This document shows positions 9,172 through 18,035 of a stretch of DNA of 64,000 bases, piece after piece (position 1 is the first letter of the stretch; each line of letters opens with the position of its first letter). The DNA lies in NCBI RefSeq assembly GCF_945956965.1, contig NZ_CAMFJS010000023.1:21994-85993 (forward strand), in the 5' to 3' direction. The stretch comes from an uncultured Roseateles sp. (GTDB lineage: Bacteria; Pseudomonadota; Gammaproteobacteria; Burkholderiales; Burkholderiaceae_C). The notes under the pieces were generated by a model that had not been told where the DNA came from, ran no database searches, and worked only from the letters and a program-made list of their open reading frames with translations. The position numbers were made by a program, and so were the translations under genes.

Positions 9172-11598
9172 TCAGCCGCGCAAGCGCGCGCCCAGCCCTT
9201 GAGCGAGTGCCGCGATCACAGCCGCCACCGTCTGCTCGATGCGCTCGTCGGTCAAGGTTTGCTTGTCGTCCAGCAATTCCAGGCGCACGGCCATGCTGCG
9301 CTCGCCGTCCTTCAGATCGGCGCTGGCCTGGGTGGGCTTGAACACGTCGAAGAGCTTGGCCGAGCGAATCAGGCCCTGGTGGGGCGAGCCCAGAATGGTC
9401 TGCATCAAAGCATCGTGTGTGACGCCCTCGCCCACGATGACGGCCAAGTCACGCAGAACGGCTTGCTGGCGCGGAATGGCCTGGGCCGCGGGCAAGACGC
9501 GCTGCAGCGCGGCATCGAGATCCAGTTCGAACAGCACCGGCGCGCTAGGCAATTCATAGCCCTGGCGCCATTTGGGATGCAACTCGCCGATCACACCGAT
9601 GTCAACGCCGTCCAGCTCCACACGGGCACTGCGGCCGGGGTGCAAAGCAGGATGCTCAGCCGCCACGAAGCGCAGCTGACGCGGAGCGAACAGCGCCTCC
9701 AGATCACCCTTCACATCGAAGAAATCGATCTGGCGATCACGCTGACTCCACTGCTGCTGCTCGGCCGGGCCAAAGGCCAGGCCGGCCAGGCGCATGGGCT
9801 GGTGAATGCCGGCCACGCTGGTGTCGCCCTGCTGCACCGAGGCGTCGCGCAGGAACACGCGACCGATCTCGAACAAGCGCACGCGAGAGGCGCGGCGGCT
9901 CAGGTTGTAGCGCAAGGTATTGATCAGGCTGCCGATCAAGCTGGTGCGCATCACGGCCAGTGGTGCAGCGATCGGGTTAAGCAACTGGATGGGGTTCTGA
10001 TTGCCCGCCAATTCCTTTTCCCAACGCGCTTCAACAAAGCTGAAGTTGATGGTCTCGAAGTAACCCAGGCCGGCGACGGCACTGCGCAGCGCGTGGGTGG
10101 CACGGCGCGACTCCGAGCCCACCTTGGCCACCACGGGCGCCAGCGGCGGCGTGTCCGGCAGCGTGGGGTAGCCCAGCACGCGGATGATTTCTTCGATCAG
10201 GTCTTCCTCGATGCGCAGATCGAAGCGGAAGCTCGGTGGCGTCACGGTCAGCACGCCGCCATTGGCGTCGCTTTCGGTGAAGCTCAGGCCCAGGCGGGTG
10301 AAGACGCGGGCGCAGTCTTCCTGCGTCACCGGCATGCCGATGATCTTGGCGGCGCGCGCCACGCGCAGGGCCACCGGCTGACGCTCGGGCAGCGTGGTGA
10401 TGGTGTCGTCAATCGGGCCAGCCTGGCCGCCGCAAATCTCCAGCACCAGTTGGGTGATGCGTTCGATATGGGCCACGGTCAAGGCCGGGTCAACACCGCG
10501 CTCGAAGCGGTGGCCGGCGTCGGTCGAGAAGGCGAAGCGGCGCGAACGGCCCATCACTGCCTCGGGCCACCAGAAGGCGGCTTCGACGTAAATGTTTTGC
10601 GTGTCGTCCGACACGGCAGTGGCGTCGCCGCCCATGATGCCGGCCAGGGACTCAGGCGCCTGGCTGTCCGCCACCACGCCGACCTTCTCATCCAACTCAA
10701 CGGTATTGCCGTTGAGCAGCTTGAGCGTTTCGCCCTTCTTGGCCCAGCGCACCACCAGCTCGTCGTGGATCTTGTCCAGATCGAAGATATGCGAGGGGCG
10801 GCCCAGTTCGAACATCACGTAGTTGGAGATGTCCACCAGCGCTGTCACGGAACGCTGGCCGCAGCGGGCAAGGCGATCCACCATCCAGGCCGGAGTTTGT
10901 GCCTTGGTATTGACGCCGCGCACGATGCGGCCGGAGAAACGGCCGCACAGATCAGCCGCTTCGATGCGCACCGGCAGCTTGTCTTGACGGGCCACCGGCA
11001 CCGGCGTGCAATCAGGCTGAGTCAGCGGTGTGCCGGTCAGGGCCGAGACCTCACGGGCGATGCCGTAAACACTCAAGGCGTGAGCCAGATTGGGCGTCAG
11101 CTTCAGAGTGAACAAGGTGTCATCCAAGTTCAGGTGTTCGCGGATGTCTTGACCGACAGGGGCATCGGCAGCCAGTTCCAACAAGCCGCCATGCTCTTCG
11201 CTGAGCTTGAGTTCACGCGCCGAGCACAGCATGCCGAAGCTCTCAACGCCGCGCAGCTTGCCGACGCCGATCTTGAAGGCCTTGCCATCTTCGCCCGGAG
11301 GCAATTCGGCGCCCACAGTGGCCAGTGGCACCTTGATGCCGGCGCGCGCATTGGGCGCGCCGCAGACGATTTGCAGCGGCTCGGCCGCGCCAACATTGAC
11401 CGAGCAGATGCGCAGCTTATCGGCGTTAGGGTGTTGCTCAGCAGACAAGATTTCGGCCACTTTGATGCCGTGGAAAGGCGGCGCCACCGGGCGCAGCTCT
11501 TCGACTTCCAAGCCGGACATGGTCAACAGCTCGGCCAGTTCTTGGGTGTTCAGTGCTGGGTTGCAAAAGGCCCGCAGCCAGGATTCAGGAAATTGCAT
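9172..11598 (-). CDS. pheT: Phenylalanine--tRNA ligase beta subunit
   Basis: Beta chain (808 residues) of the heterotetrameric enzyme that charges tRNA-Phe in the cytoplasm. It begins with [11 protein letters not shown] and has the OB-fold tRNA-binding domain (about residues 40-150), the B3/B4 editing region, the B5 domain, and a C-terminal anticodon-binding FDX-ACB domain ending in [11 protein letters not shown]. The length matches the family (about 795-810). It lies 53 bases after pheS and is cotranscribed with it. Several very long opposite-strand open frames here are antisense shadows caused by high GC. Confidence 0.97.
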   Translation of the reverse strand: MQFPESWLRAFCNPALNTQELAELLTMSGLEVEELRPVAPPFHGIKVAEILSAEQHPNADKLRICSVNVGAAEPLQIVCGAPNARAGIKVPLATVGAELPPGEDGKAFKIGVGKLRGVESFGMLCSARELKLSEEHGGLLELAADAPVGQDIREHLNLDDTLFTLKLTPNLAHALSVYGIAREVSALTGTPLTQPDCTPVPVARQDKLPVRIEAADLCGRFSGRIVRGVNTKAQTPAWMVDRLARCGQRSVTALVDISNYVMFELGRPSHIFDLDKIHDELVVRWAKKGETLKLLNGNTVELDEKVGVVADSQAPESLAGIMGGDATAVSDDTQNIYVEAAFWWPEAVMGRSRRFAFSTDAGHRFERGVDPALTVAHIERITQLVLEICGGQAGPIDDTITTLPERQPVALRVARAAKIIGMPVTQEDCARVFTRLGLSFTESDANGGVLTVTPPSFRFDLRIEEDLIEEIIRVLGYPTLPDTPPLAPVVAKVGSESRRATHALRSAVAGLGYFETINFSFVEARWEKELAGNQNPIQLLNPIAAPLAVMRTSLIGSLINTLRYNLSRRASRVRLFEIGRVFLRDASVQQGDTSVAGIHQPMRLAGLAFGPAEQQQWSQRDRQIDFFDVKGDLEALFAPRQLRFVAAEHPALHPGRSARVELDGVDIGVIGELHPKWRQGYELPSAPVLFELDLDAALQRVLPAAQAIPRQQAVLRDLAVIVGEGVTHDALMQTILGSPHQGLIRSAKLFDVFKPTQASADLKDGERSMAVRLELLDDKQTLTDERIEQTVAAVIAALAQGLGARLRG

Positions 11599-11651
11599 GG
11601 TGTGTGTTCTCTCGGGTTCTCAGATGGTGGCGTGGGTGGAGGTACTGGGCC

Positions 11652-12695
11652 TCACTTGAACTGCGACAAGAAGCGCAGATCACCATCAAAGAACTGGCGC
11701 AAATCATTCACGCCGTAACGCAACATGGCCAGGCGGTCGATGCCGGAGCCAAAAGCAAAGCCGATGTAACGCTCAGGGTCCAGGCCCATATTGCGGATCA
11801 CCTGCGGGTGCACCTGGCCGGAGCCAGACACTTCCAACCAACGGCCCTTCAGCGGACCGGACTCGAACATGATGTCGATCTCGGCGCTGGGCTCGGTGAA
11901 GGGGAAGTAGCTCGGGCGGAAGCGCAGCTGGAGCTGGTCGGTCTCGAAGAAGGCGGTGATGAAGTTGAGATAGACCGCCTTCAAGTCCTTGAAGCTGATG
12001 TTCTCGCCAACCCACAGGCCTTCGACCTGGTGGAACATGGGGGAATGCGTGGCGTCGTTGTCGACCCGGTAAGTGCGGCCGGGGGCGATGACGCGGATCT
12101 CAGGCATGTGGTCCTGACCGGCATAGCGGCGGGCATGGGCCTGGGCATAGCGGATCTGCATCGGGCTGGTGTGCGGACGCAGATTGAAATAGCGCCCGCC
12201 TTCGTCCTTCATATCCACATAGAAGGTGTCCTGCATGGAGCGCGCAGGATGGTTCTCAGGATTGTTGAGGGCGGAGAAGCTGAACCAGTCGGTCTCGATC
12301 TCGGGGCCGTCGGCAACATCAAAACCCATCGAGCCGAAGATGGCCTCGATGCGCGCCATGGCACGCGTGATCGGGTGCAAGGCGCCGGTGCCACGGCTGC
12401 GGCCTGGAAGGGTCACGTCTAGCGCTTCAGCCTTCAACTGCAGAGCCAACTCGGCATCGGCCAGGGCTTGGCGGCGCTCGGTCAGCGCGGCCTCGATGCC
12501 ACTCTTCAAGACATTGATCTCGGCGCCGCGCGCCTTCTTCTCGTCCACAGGCAGGGCCGCCAGACCCTTGAGCAACTCGGTCACGCGACCGGCCTTGCCC
12601 AGAAAACGCGCCTTGGCGTTCTCCAGTTCGGCAGGCGTGCTGGTGGCGGCGAATTCGGCCTGGGCGGCTTGCAGCAATTGTTCGAGATCAGTCAT
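11652..12695 (-). CDS. pheS: Phenylalanine--tRNA ligase alpha subunit
   Basis: Catalytic alpha chain (347 residues) of phenylalanyl-tRNA synthetase. An N-terminal coiled coil (residues 1-90) is followed by the class II catalytic core. Motif 2 is around [20 protein letters not shown] and motif 3 around [18 protein letters not shown]. The length equals that of the bacterial family. A strong terminator-like hairpin lies between rplT and this gene, so expression probably depends on read-through or attenuation, as known for enterobacterial pheST. Confidence 0.97.
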   Translation of the reverse strand: MTDLEQLLQAAQAEFAATSTPAELENAKARFLGKAGRVTELLKGLAALPVDEKKARGAEINVLKSGIEAALTERRQALADAELALQLKAEALDVTLPGRSRGTGALHPITRAMARIEAIFGSMGFDVADGPEIETDWFSFSALNNPENHPARSMQDTFYVDMKDEGGRYFNLRPHTSPMQIRYAQAHARRYAGQDHMPEIRVIAPGRTYRVDNDATHSPMFHQVEGLWVGENISFKDLKAVYLNFITAFFETDQLQLRFRPSYFPFTEPSAEIDIMFESGPLKGRWLEVSGSGQVHPQVIRNMGLDPERYIGFAFGSGIDRLAMLRYGVNDLRQFFDGDLRFLSQFK

Positions 12696-12722
12696 CTTGA
12701 AGAAGAAATTTCGGGCGGAAAC

Positions 12723-12753
12723 AAAAAAGGCCGAGCACCAGGGTGTCGGCCTT
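12723..12753 (-). terminator. Terminator/attenuator hairpin between rplT and pheS
   Basis: On the minus strand AAGGCCGA pairs with TCGGCCTT around an 11-base loop and is followed by six T residues, a standard intrinsic terminator. It sits 28 bases before the pheS ATG, inside an operon whose downstream genes are essential, so it must be partial or regulated. In E. coli the same position holds the pheM attenuator. Two further GC-rich stems lie between it and the rplT stop. Confidence 0.75.
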
Positions 12754-12820
12754 GAGGTTGCTCACCGCGGCTCCCGAAAGAGCCGCGGCTGCAAAGAACC
12801 GCCAAAGGCGGCTCTCTGCA

Positions 12821-13177
12821 TTAAGCCAGTGCGGCCTTAACCTTGGCGAAGACGGTGGCAAAGCCAGCCGGATCGTTGACGGCCATGTCGGCCAAGACCT
12901 TGCGGTCGATCTCGATCTGAGCCTTCTTCAGGCCAGCCACAAACTTGCTGTAGGTGAGTCCCAGGCCACGGCTTGCTGCGTTGATACGAGCAATCCACAG
13001 AGCACGGAACACACGCTTCTTGGCGCGGCGGTCACGGTAGGCGTATTGGCCTGCCTTCATCACCGCCTGTTTGGCGATGCGGAAGACATTCTTACGACGA
13101 CCACGGAAGCCCTTGGCCAGAGCCAGGACCTTCTTGTGACGGGCACGAGCGGTAACACCACGTTTAACGCGAGGCAT
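12821..13177 (-). CDS. rplT: 50S ribosomal protein L20
   Basis: Primary 23S rRNA-binding protein needed for early assembly of the large subunit; 118 residues, the normal length. The sequence [18 protein letters not shown] is diagnostic, followed by the arginine/lysine-rich N-terminal tail and the globular C-terminal half. It lies 26 bases after rpmI. In other bacteria L20 represses its own operon by binding the messenger upstream of rpmI; whether the hairpins before rpmI here serve that role is not shown by the sequence. Confidence 0.98.
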   Translation of the reverse strand: MPRVKRGVTARARHKKVLALAKGFRGRRKNVFRIAKQAVMKAGQYAYRDRRAKKRVFRALWIARINAASRGLGLTYSKFVAGLKKAQIEIDRKVLADMAVNDPAGFATVFAKVKAALA

Positions 13178-13203
13178 ATTAAATCTCCTTTAGTTAAATG
13201 GGT

Positions 13204-13407
13204 TTACAGACCAAAGCCGGGCAACATCTGAGCGATGTGACCCATATTGGTTTCGTGCACGGCAGCCGAGCCACGCAGGTGGCGCTTGTTCTTCGTGGAC
13301 TTCTTGGTCAGGATGTGGCGCTTGAACGCTTGACCGCGCTTGACGGTACCACCCGGACGGACGCGGAAACGCTTCTTAGCGCCGCTCTTGGTCTTCATTT
13401 TGGGCAT
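13204..13407 (-). CDS. rpmI: 50S ribosomal protein L35
   Basis: Small basic ribosomal protein, 67 residues, beginning [20 protein letters not shown], which is the family signature. The ATG at 13407 is preceded by AAGGAGC at good spacing; the frame is open further upstream but that sequence is not L35-like. It lies between infC and rplT as in nearly all bacteria. A roughly 240-base untranslated stretch with strong hairpins separates it from infC. Confidence 0.97.
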   Translation of the reverse strand: MPKMKTKSGAKKRFRVRPGGTVKRGQAFKRHILTKKSTKNKRHLRGSAAVHETNMGHIAQMLPGFGL

Positions 13408-13566
13408 GTGAGTGCTCCTTTTAAGATGTCCCTGGGGCGGTTGAGGTCCTCTCAACACTTGCCAGCCTCAGGAGACTAATAAGCCCGCCGATGACCAAAT
13501 CAGCGGGCTTGAACTTCATACGGGCGCCATCTTGGCCGCCAGCCGGGCCGCCCCAAAGGCGGCGCT

Positions 13567-13639
13567 TGCAATTCAAAGCGGGCCACGGCCCGCTTTGAAT
13601 TGCACCCCCTGAGGGGGTGTGCCTGCGTACCCGCAGGCA
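13567..13639. repeat. Three back-to-back hairpins between infC and rpmI
   Basis: A perfect inverted repeat of 18 bases per arm (13567-13584 and 13587-13604, arm TGCAATTCAAAGCGGGCC) is separated by only two bases. It is followed by CACCCCCT/AGGGGGTG (13603-13619) and GCCTGCG/CGCAGGC (13621-13638). All three lie within 80 bases of the infC stop. They could slow or end transcription, protect the infC 3' end, or form part of an rpmI-rplT translational control region. The composition also suggests a dispersed palindromic repeat of this genome. Confidence 0.7.
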
Positions 13640-13645
13640 GAGGGC

Positions 13646-14191
13646 TTAGCGCTTCTTCGGCGCCAGCACCATGATCATCTGACGGCCTTCGAGGCGCGGC
13701 ATGTTCTCAACCACGGCCACATCCGCCAACTCATCGCGGATACGTTCCAGCAAGCGCATACCGATGTCTTGGTGGGTAATTTCACGACCGCGGTAACGCA
13801 GCGTGACCTTGCCCTTATCACCATCCTCAGCAATGAAGCGGCGCAGATTGCGCATCTTGATCTGGTAGTCGCCTTCGTCCGTACCCGGGCGGAACTTGAC
13901 TTCCTTGATTTCGATGACCTTCTGCTTGGACTTCGCCTCGGCCGCACGCTTTTGCTCGATGTACTTGAACTTGCCGTAGTCCATCAGGCGGCACACGGGC
14001 GGTGTCGCGGTGGCGGAAATTTCGACAACGTCAACATCCAACTCGCCCGCCATGCGCAGCGCTTCTTGGATGCTCACGATTCCGAGCGGCTCGTTTTCCG
14101 GACCGTTCAGACGAACTTCGGGAGCCATGATTTCGCGATTCAGCCGATGCTTACGCTCCGGTACAGCACGACGGTCAGCAAAAGTAGCGAT
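13646..14191 (-). CDS. infC: Translation initiation factor IF-3 (non-AUG start)
   Basis: IF-3 binds the 30S subunit and checks start codon and initiator tRNA; 181 residues. An ATG at 14128 begins [16 protein letters not shown], but that would cut off the conserved N-terminus. Reading upstream in frame, the sequence continues as [20 protein letters not shown], matching the RxNxEI region of IF-3, back to an ATC codon at 14191. AAAGG lies eight bases before that ATC. Start at ATC or another non-AUG codon is the hallmark of infC and allows autoregulation, because IF-3 discriminates against such codons. The C-terminal domain ends [13 protein letters not shown]. Confidence 0.93.
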   Translation of the reverse strand: MATFADRRAVPERKHRLNREIMAPEVRLNGPENEPLGIVSIQEALRMAGELDVDVVEISATATPPVCRLMDYGKFKYIEQKRAAEAKSKQKVIEIKEVKFRPGTDEGDYQIKMRNLRRFIAEDGDKGKVTLRYRGREITHQDIGMRLLERIRDELADVAVVENMPRLEGRQMIMVLAPKKR

Positions 14192-14263
14192 GGTGAAAAC
14201 CTTTCAGCGAGCCCCAAGGCGAGAGGCCCAAACAAAACAAAAGCGCGCCTCGCTTGGCAAGAG

Positions 14264-16171
14264 TCAGGTCTTTGAGGAGATATCGGCTGAGGCCTTCGCT
14301 TGGAAGTCTGCCAGAGCCATCACACCCAAATCCTGGTTGCCACGGGCGCGTACCGCAACGGTTCCATTTGCCTTCTCCTTGTCGCCAACGACGAGGATGA
14401 ACGGAACCTTTTGCAAAGAATGCTCGCGGATTTTATACGTGATCTTCTCGTTACGCAAATCGGCCTGAACTCTAAGCCCTTGTTTCTGCAGCGATTTCAC
14501 GATTTCCGCGACGTAATCCGCTTGTGCGTCGGTGATATTGGCCACCACCACCTGGGTCGGCGCCAGCCACACCGGCAGCGCGCCGGCATGCTGTTCGATC
14601 AGGATGCCGATGAAGCGCTCCAGACTGCCGACGATGGCGCGGTGCAGCATGACTGGCGCCTTGCGCTCGCCATGCTCGTCCACATATTCGGCACCCAAGC
14701 GACCCGGCATGGAGAAGTCCACCTGCATGGTGCCGCACTGCCACTGGCGGCCCAAGGCGTCTTTCAAGGTGTACTCGATCTTGGGGCCGTAGAAAGCGCC
14801 GTCGCCGGGCGCAATGATGTAGTCCACGCCCGAAGCGCGCAGCGACTCAATCAAGGCGTGCTCGGCCTTGTCCCAGACCTCGTCCGAGCCGATGCGGGCG
14901 TCGGGGCGAGTGGCCACCTTGTAGATGATGTCGGTGAAGCCGAAGTCCTTGTAGACCTTTTGCAGCAGCACCGTGTAGTTCACGCACTCCTGCAGGATCT
15001 GGTCCTCGGTACAGAAGATGTGGCCATCGTCTTGGGTAAAGCCGCGCACGCGCATGATGCCGTGCAAGCCACCCGTGGGCTCATTGCGGTGGCACTGACC
15101 GAACTCGCCGAAGCGCAGCGGCAGGTCGCGGTAGCTCTTGATGCCATGCTTGAAGATCAGGATGTGACCGGGGCAGTTCATCGGCTTGAGCGCGTAGTCA
15201 CGCTTCTCCGACTCGGTCGTGAACATATTGTCTTTGTACTTATCCCAGTGGCCCGAGGCCTCCCACAGCGTCTTGTCCAGCAGCTGCGGGCCCTTGACTT
15301 CCTGGTAGCCGTTGTCACGGTAGACGCGGCGCATGTACTGCTCCACCTCTTGCCAGACCGTCCAGCCCTTGGGGTGCCAGAACACCACACCGGGCGCATG
15401 CTCGTCGATGTGGAACAGCTCCAGCTCCTTGCCCAGCTTGCGGTGGTCGCGCTTTTCAGCCTCTTCCAGCATCACCAGGTACTTCTGCAGATCATCCTTG
15501 CTGGCCCAGGCCGTGCCGTAGATGCGCTGCAATTGCTCGTTACGGTGATCGCCGCGCCAGTAGGCGCCGGCCACCTTCATCAGCTTGAAGTGCTTGAGCT
15601 TGCCGGTGGACGGCACGTGCGGTCCGCGGCACAGGTCGGTGAACTTGCCTTCGGCGTAGAGCGAAACATCCTGATCAGCCGGAATGCTCTCGATGATCTC
15701 GGCCTTATAGGCCTCACCCAAGCTCTTGAAGTAGGCCACGGCCTCGTCGCGCGGCAAGACCGAGCGGGTGACCTTTTCGTCCAGCTTGGCCAGCGCCGTC
15801 ATCTTGGCTTCGATGGCGGCCAGATCCTCGGGTGTGAAGGGGCGCTTGTACGAGAAGTCGTAGAAGAAGCCATGCTCAATCACCGGGCCGATGGTGACCT
15901 GCGCCTCGGGGAACAACTCCTTGACGGCATAGGCCAGCAAGTGGGCGGTGGAGTGGCGGATGACTTCCAAGCCATCGGCATCCTTGTCGGTGATGATGGC
16001 CAGCTGCGCGTCGGCCTCGATCAAGTGGCTGGTGTCCACCAAATTGCCGTCCACGCGGCCAGCGAGCGCGGCTTTGGCCAGGCCGGCGCCGATGGAGGCA
16101 GCCACATCGGCCACGGTGACGGCTTGCGGAAATTCACGCTTGGAACCGTCAGGCAGTTGAATCGAAATCAT
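14264..16171 (-). CDS. thrS: Threonine--tRNA ligase
   Basis: Class II synthetase (635 residues) that charges tRNA-Thr. Domains in order: TGS (about 1-62), editing domain (65-225), catalytic core with the zinc-binding cysteine in MNCPGH and [18 protein letters not shown], motif 3 around [18 protein letters not shown], and the C-terminal anticodon-binding domain. GGAG lies about ten bases before the ATG. It is the first full-length gene of the operon that continues with infC, rpmI, rplT, pheS, pheT and ihfA. Upstream there is a short threonine-containing leader peptide and a terminator, described separately, that look like a classical attenuator. Confidence 0.97.
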   Translation of the reverse strand: MISIQLPDGSKREFPQAVTVADVAASIGAGLAKAALAGRVDGNLVDTSHLIEADAQLAIITDKDADGLEVIRHSTAHLLAYAVKELFPEAQVTIGPVIEHGFFYDFSYKRPFTPEDLAAIEAKMTALAKLDEKVTRSVLPRDEAVAYFKSLGEAYKAEIIESIPADQDVSLYAEGKFTDLCRGPHVPSTGKLKHFKLMKVAGAYWRGDHRNEQLQRIYGTAWASKDDLQKYLVMLEEAEKRDHRKLGKELELFHIDEHAPGVVFWHPKGWTVWQEVEQYMRRVYRDNGYQEVKGPQLLDKTLWEASGHWDKYKDNMFTTESEKRDYALKPMNCPGHILIFKHGIKSYRDLPLRFGEFGQCHRNEPTGGLHGIMRVRGFTQDDGHIFCTEDQILQECVNYTVLLQKVYKDFGFTDIIYKVATRPDARIGSDEVWDKAEHALIESLRASGVDYIIAPGDGAFYGPKIEYTLKDALGRQWQCGTMQVDFSMPGRLGAEYVDEHGERKAPVMLHRAIVGSLERFIGILIEQHAGALPVWLAPTQVVVANITDAQADYVAEIVKSLQKQGLRVQADLRNEKITYKIREHSLQKVPFILVVGDKEKANGTVAVRARGNQDLGVMALADFQAKASADISSKT

Positions 16172-16236
16172 TGCTCAGTACTCCGAAATTTGCGCGGGCG
16201 CTTATGGCAGAAGATGAGAAAGCCAGCCCGACAATG

Positions 16237-16266
16237 AAAAAAGCGCGGCCACTGTGCCGCGCTTTT
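16237..16266 (-). terminator. Terminator in the thrS leader (attenuator stem 3:4)
   Basis: On the minus strand AAAAGCGCGGC pairs perfectly with GCCGCGCTTTT (11 bp, 6-base loop), and the stem runs into six T residues. It lies between the leader peptide and thrS, 66 bases before the thrS ATG. Its 5' arm can instead pair with GCCGCG-G-CTT at 16317-16308 (nine base pairs with one bulge), directly after the leader-peptide stop, which would form an antiterminator. Confidence 0.8.
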
Positions 16267-16320
16267 GACTGGGTTGCTGCTTTGCAAACAGCTAAGAAAG
16301 ACGTGACAAGCCGCGGCCGA

Positions 16321-16368
16321 CTAGAGAACCTGTGTGGTTGCGCTCTTAGTTCGCGGTGTCATAACCAT
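16321..16368 (-). CDS. Candidate threonine leader peptide upstream of thrS
   Basis: A 15-codon frame, M V M T P R T K S A T T Q V L then TAG, preceded by GAGAAAGG at about four bases. Four of fifteen codons are threonine, including an adjacent ACC-ACA pair at positions 11-12. The stop codon lies two bases before the segment able to form an antiterminator with the following terminator stem. A ribosome stalled at the threonine pair for lack of charged tRNA-Thr would leave that segment free, while a ribosome reaching the stop would cover it. This predicts induction of thrS and the translation operon under threonine starvation. No translation evidence is available; the assignment is by architecture. 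Confidence 0.65.
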   Translation of the reverse strand: MVMTPRTKSATTQVL

Positions 16369-16405
16369 GATGCCTTTCTCGCCCTTGTTCGTTGATCGAG
16401 CGCAG

Positions 16406-16435
16406 ATTGTAGACGAGGCCTTGCGGAGCCCGCCA
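16406..16435 (-). promoter_or_regulatory. Possible promoter of the thrS leader
   Basis: On the minus strand TACAAT (16411-16406) is a near-consensus -10 box. A weak -35 (TGGCGG, 16435-16430) lies 18 bases away. Transcription would start about 30 bases before the leader-peptide ATG, a suitable distance for an attenuated operon. The -35 is poor, so this is tentative. Confidence 0.4.
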
Positions 16436-16474
16436 TTTTTAGCGCCCCAAGCAGCGCAATCACCACGCTGGCGT

Positions 16475-16819
16475 CTAGCGCCGCTGGCCGCGCTCGATCT
16501 CATTGCCGATCACCGCGCCGCCGATCACGCCAATGGCCGTGCCCAGCCCGGGCTCCACCGCATGACCCAACACACCGCCGACCACGCCGCCCACCAAGGC
16601 CCCGCCACCCGAGCTGGGTCCAACTGCGCCATAACGACTGGGGCCGTAGCCAGGGCGTCCATGACCATCACCATAGCCGCGCCGGTCCTCATAGTGATGC
16701 CCGCCACGCGGGGCGACGCACACACAAGCACTCAAGCTGCTGACGGCGCACAGGACGATCAACAAGCGCAGCCCACGCGGCAAGACTTTGCGGGGCTGAA
16801 AAGCGAAGGATTCAGACAT
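16475..16819 (-). CDS. Glycine-zipper lipoprotein
   Basis: Small predicted outer-membrane lipoprotein (114 residues). The signal peptide ends in LSAC, a lipobox with the cysteine near residue 32. A Gly/Tyr/Arg/His-rich linker follows. The C-terminal half GGGALVGGVVGGVLGHAV, with a second segment GTAIGVIGGAVIGNEI, is a glycine-zipper 2TM-type motif as in the 17-kDa antigen/YMGG families. GGAG precedes the ATG at about ten bases; an upstream in-frame TTG is less likely. It is transcribed toward the thrS leader but separated from it by the putative leader promoter. Function unknown; such proteins are linked to envelope stability. Confidence 0.8.
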   Translation of the reverse strand: MSESFAFQPRKVLPRGLRLLIVLCAVSSLSACVCVAPRGGHHYEDRRGYGDGHGRPGYGPSRYGAVGPSSGGGALVGGVVGGVLGHAVEPGLGTAIGVIGGAVIGNEIERGQRR

Positions 16820-16908
16820 GGCGAACAACTCCGGCGCGATGGCATTCCAGATCGGAACGCTGACTCAACGCCGCCACGGGCCGCCGGGTTGTCGAAACTT
16901 GCTTTGTT

Positions 16909-18033
16909 TTACAACTGTAAAGCGCGCAGGCTGGGCGCCTCGCAGGCCTGGGCGAACTCATCTGCCAGGCGCTGGCTCTCGGCAATGGCGCGCAGCCAAG
17001 CTTTGGCGCGCGCGGGCATATCGTCGCCGTAGCGCTGAAAATCATTGCGATCCGGCAGCTTGGCATTGGGCAAGGTCGAGATCCAAGCCGGGTTGGGTGC
17101 CAGCAGCACAACGTTGTCCAGCAGGGGCGTGGCGGCATGGCGCCGCTTCAAGGCCTTGTCCAGCCAACCCGGCACCACTTGCTGCTGGAAGTGCGGGTAC
17201 AGCACCAGGCCAGCGCTTTGCTCATTGGCGGCCATGGCCGCGTAGTTGAGGTGCAGGTGATAGTCGGTGATGCCGCCATCCCAATACGCGCCGCGTGGAG
17301 CGCCAGGAATGTCATGCACTGCCTGCAGCCAGAAGGGGATCGCGCAGCTGGCCAGGATGCTGGCCTGGAAATTGGCCAGATTCAGCTCAACCGTGTGGCC
17401 GCGGAAGTCATCCAAGGGCAGGGGCAGCGGCGTGCGCGGGTCAGAAAAAGCCACCCGCTCCAGCCAAGCACCCAGGCTGGGGCGTGAAATCAAATTGGCC
17501 GCGAACGCGGCCGTGTAGCCCAGCGGCGTGCGCCAGCGCCCTTCCCGGCTGAGCAGCTTGCGCCCACGCGAGGCCAGCACATGCAGGCGAAAGCGCGGGT
17601 GGCTCAGGGCCAGCTGCTCGCGCCCACCAAAGACTTGGTCCAGGGTTTGCGCAAAGCCTTGGCTGACCCAGGCGGCGGAGGGCATCTTGCCCTTCTTAGC
17701 GCCCGGCTCATCCGCATAGCTTTGGTGCACATAGCCATGCGCCAGCTGGTCGAACTCATGTTTGACCTCGGCAGCATTGCGGGTCACGCAAGCGGTGGCC
17801 ATGCGCCAAGCGCCAATGGAGGCGCCCATCAAATGCACCGGCTGCTCGCTGCGCGCCAGCCATTCGCCAAAGATGAACTGGTCCAGCGGTCCCAGGATCA
17901 GGCCCTTGGGGCCGCCGGCCGCCGCCGGCACCAGCTGCACATCTTCGGGCCGCAGGCCGCGCTCGGCCAAGCGGGCGCGCGCCCGTGGGCCAGCAAAGAT
18001 CTGCAGGGCCGGGACGCTGCTACCGCCGCTCAT
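16909..18033 (-). CDS. Patatin-like phospholipase
   Basis: Predicted serine lipid acyl hydrolase of the patatin family, 374 residues. The oxyanion region AAGGPKGLILGPLDQF (residues 38-52) and the nucleophile elbow GASIGAW (serine 72) are present. The catalytic aspartate lies in YWDGGITDYH near residue 250. No signal peptide is visible, so it is probably cytoplasmic or exported by an unseen route. It starts two bases after the stop of the TonB-dependent receptor gene, so the two are coupled in one operon. The substrate cannot be read from the sequence. Confidence 0.85.
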   Translation of the reverse strand: MSGGSSVPALQIFAGPRARARLAERGLRPEDVQLVPAAAGGPKGLILGPLDQFIFGEWLARSEQPVHLMGASIGAWRMATACVTRNAAEVKHEFDQLAHGYVHQSYADEPGAKKGKMPSAAWVSQGFAQTLDQVFGGREQLALSHPRFRLHVLASRGRKLLSREGRWRTPLGYTAAFAANLISRPSLGAWLERVAFSDPRTPLPLPLDDFRGHTVELNLANFQASILASCAIPFWLQAVHDIPGAPRGAYWDGGITDYHLHLNYAAMAANEQSAGLVLYPHFQQQVVPGWLDKALKRRHAATPLLDNVVLLAPNPAWISTLPNAKLPDRNDFQRYGDDMPARAKAWLRAIAESQRLADEFAQACEAPSLRALQL

Positions 18034-18035
18034 GC

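Noticed and set aside
9157..11718. An 853-codon open frame opposite to pheT, with similar long frames opposite yfhM, thrS, tex and others
   Set aside because: They lie exactly antisense to well-recognised genes, are rich in Gln/His/Arg/Gly typical of GC-rich antisense frames, and show no family motif or ribosome binding site.
12762..12821. A PheM-like leader peptide between rplT and pheS (19 codons overlapping the rplT stop)
   Set aside because: Only two phenylalanine codons, no independent Shine-Dalgarno, and no segment that could form an alternative to the terminator.
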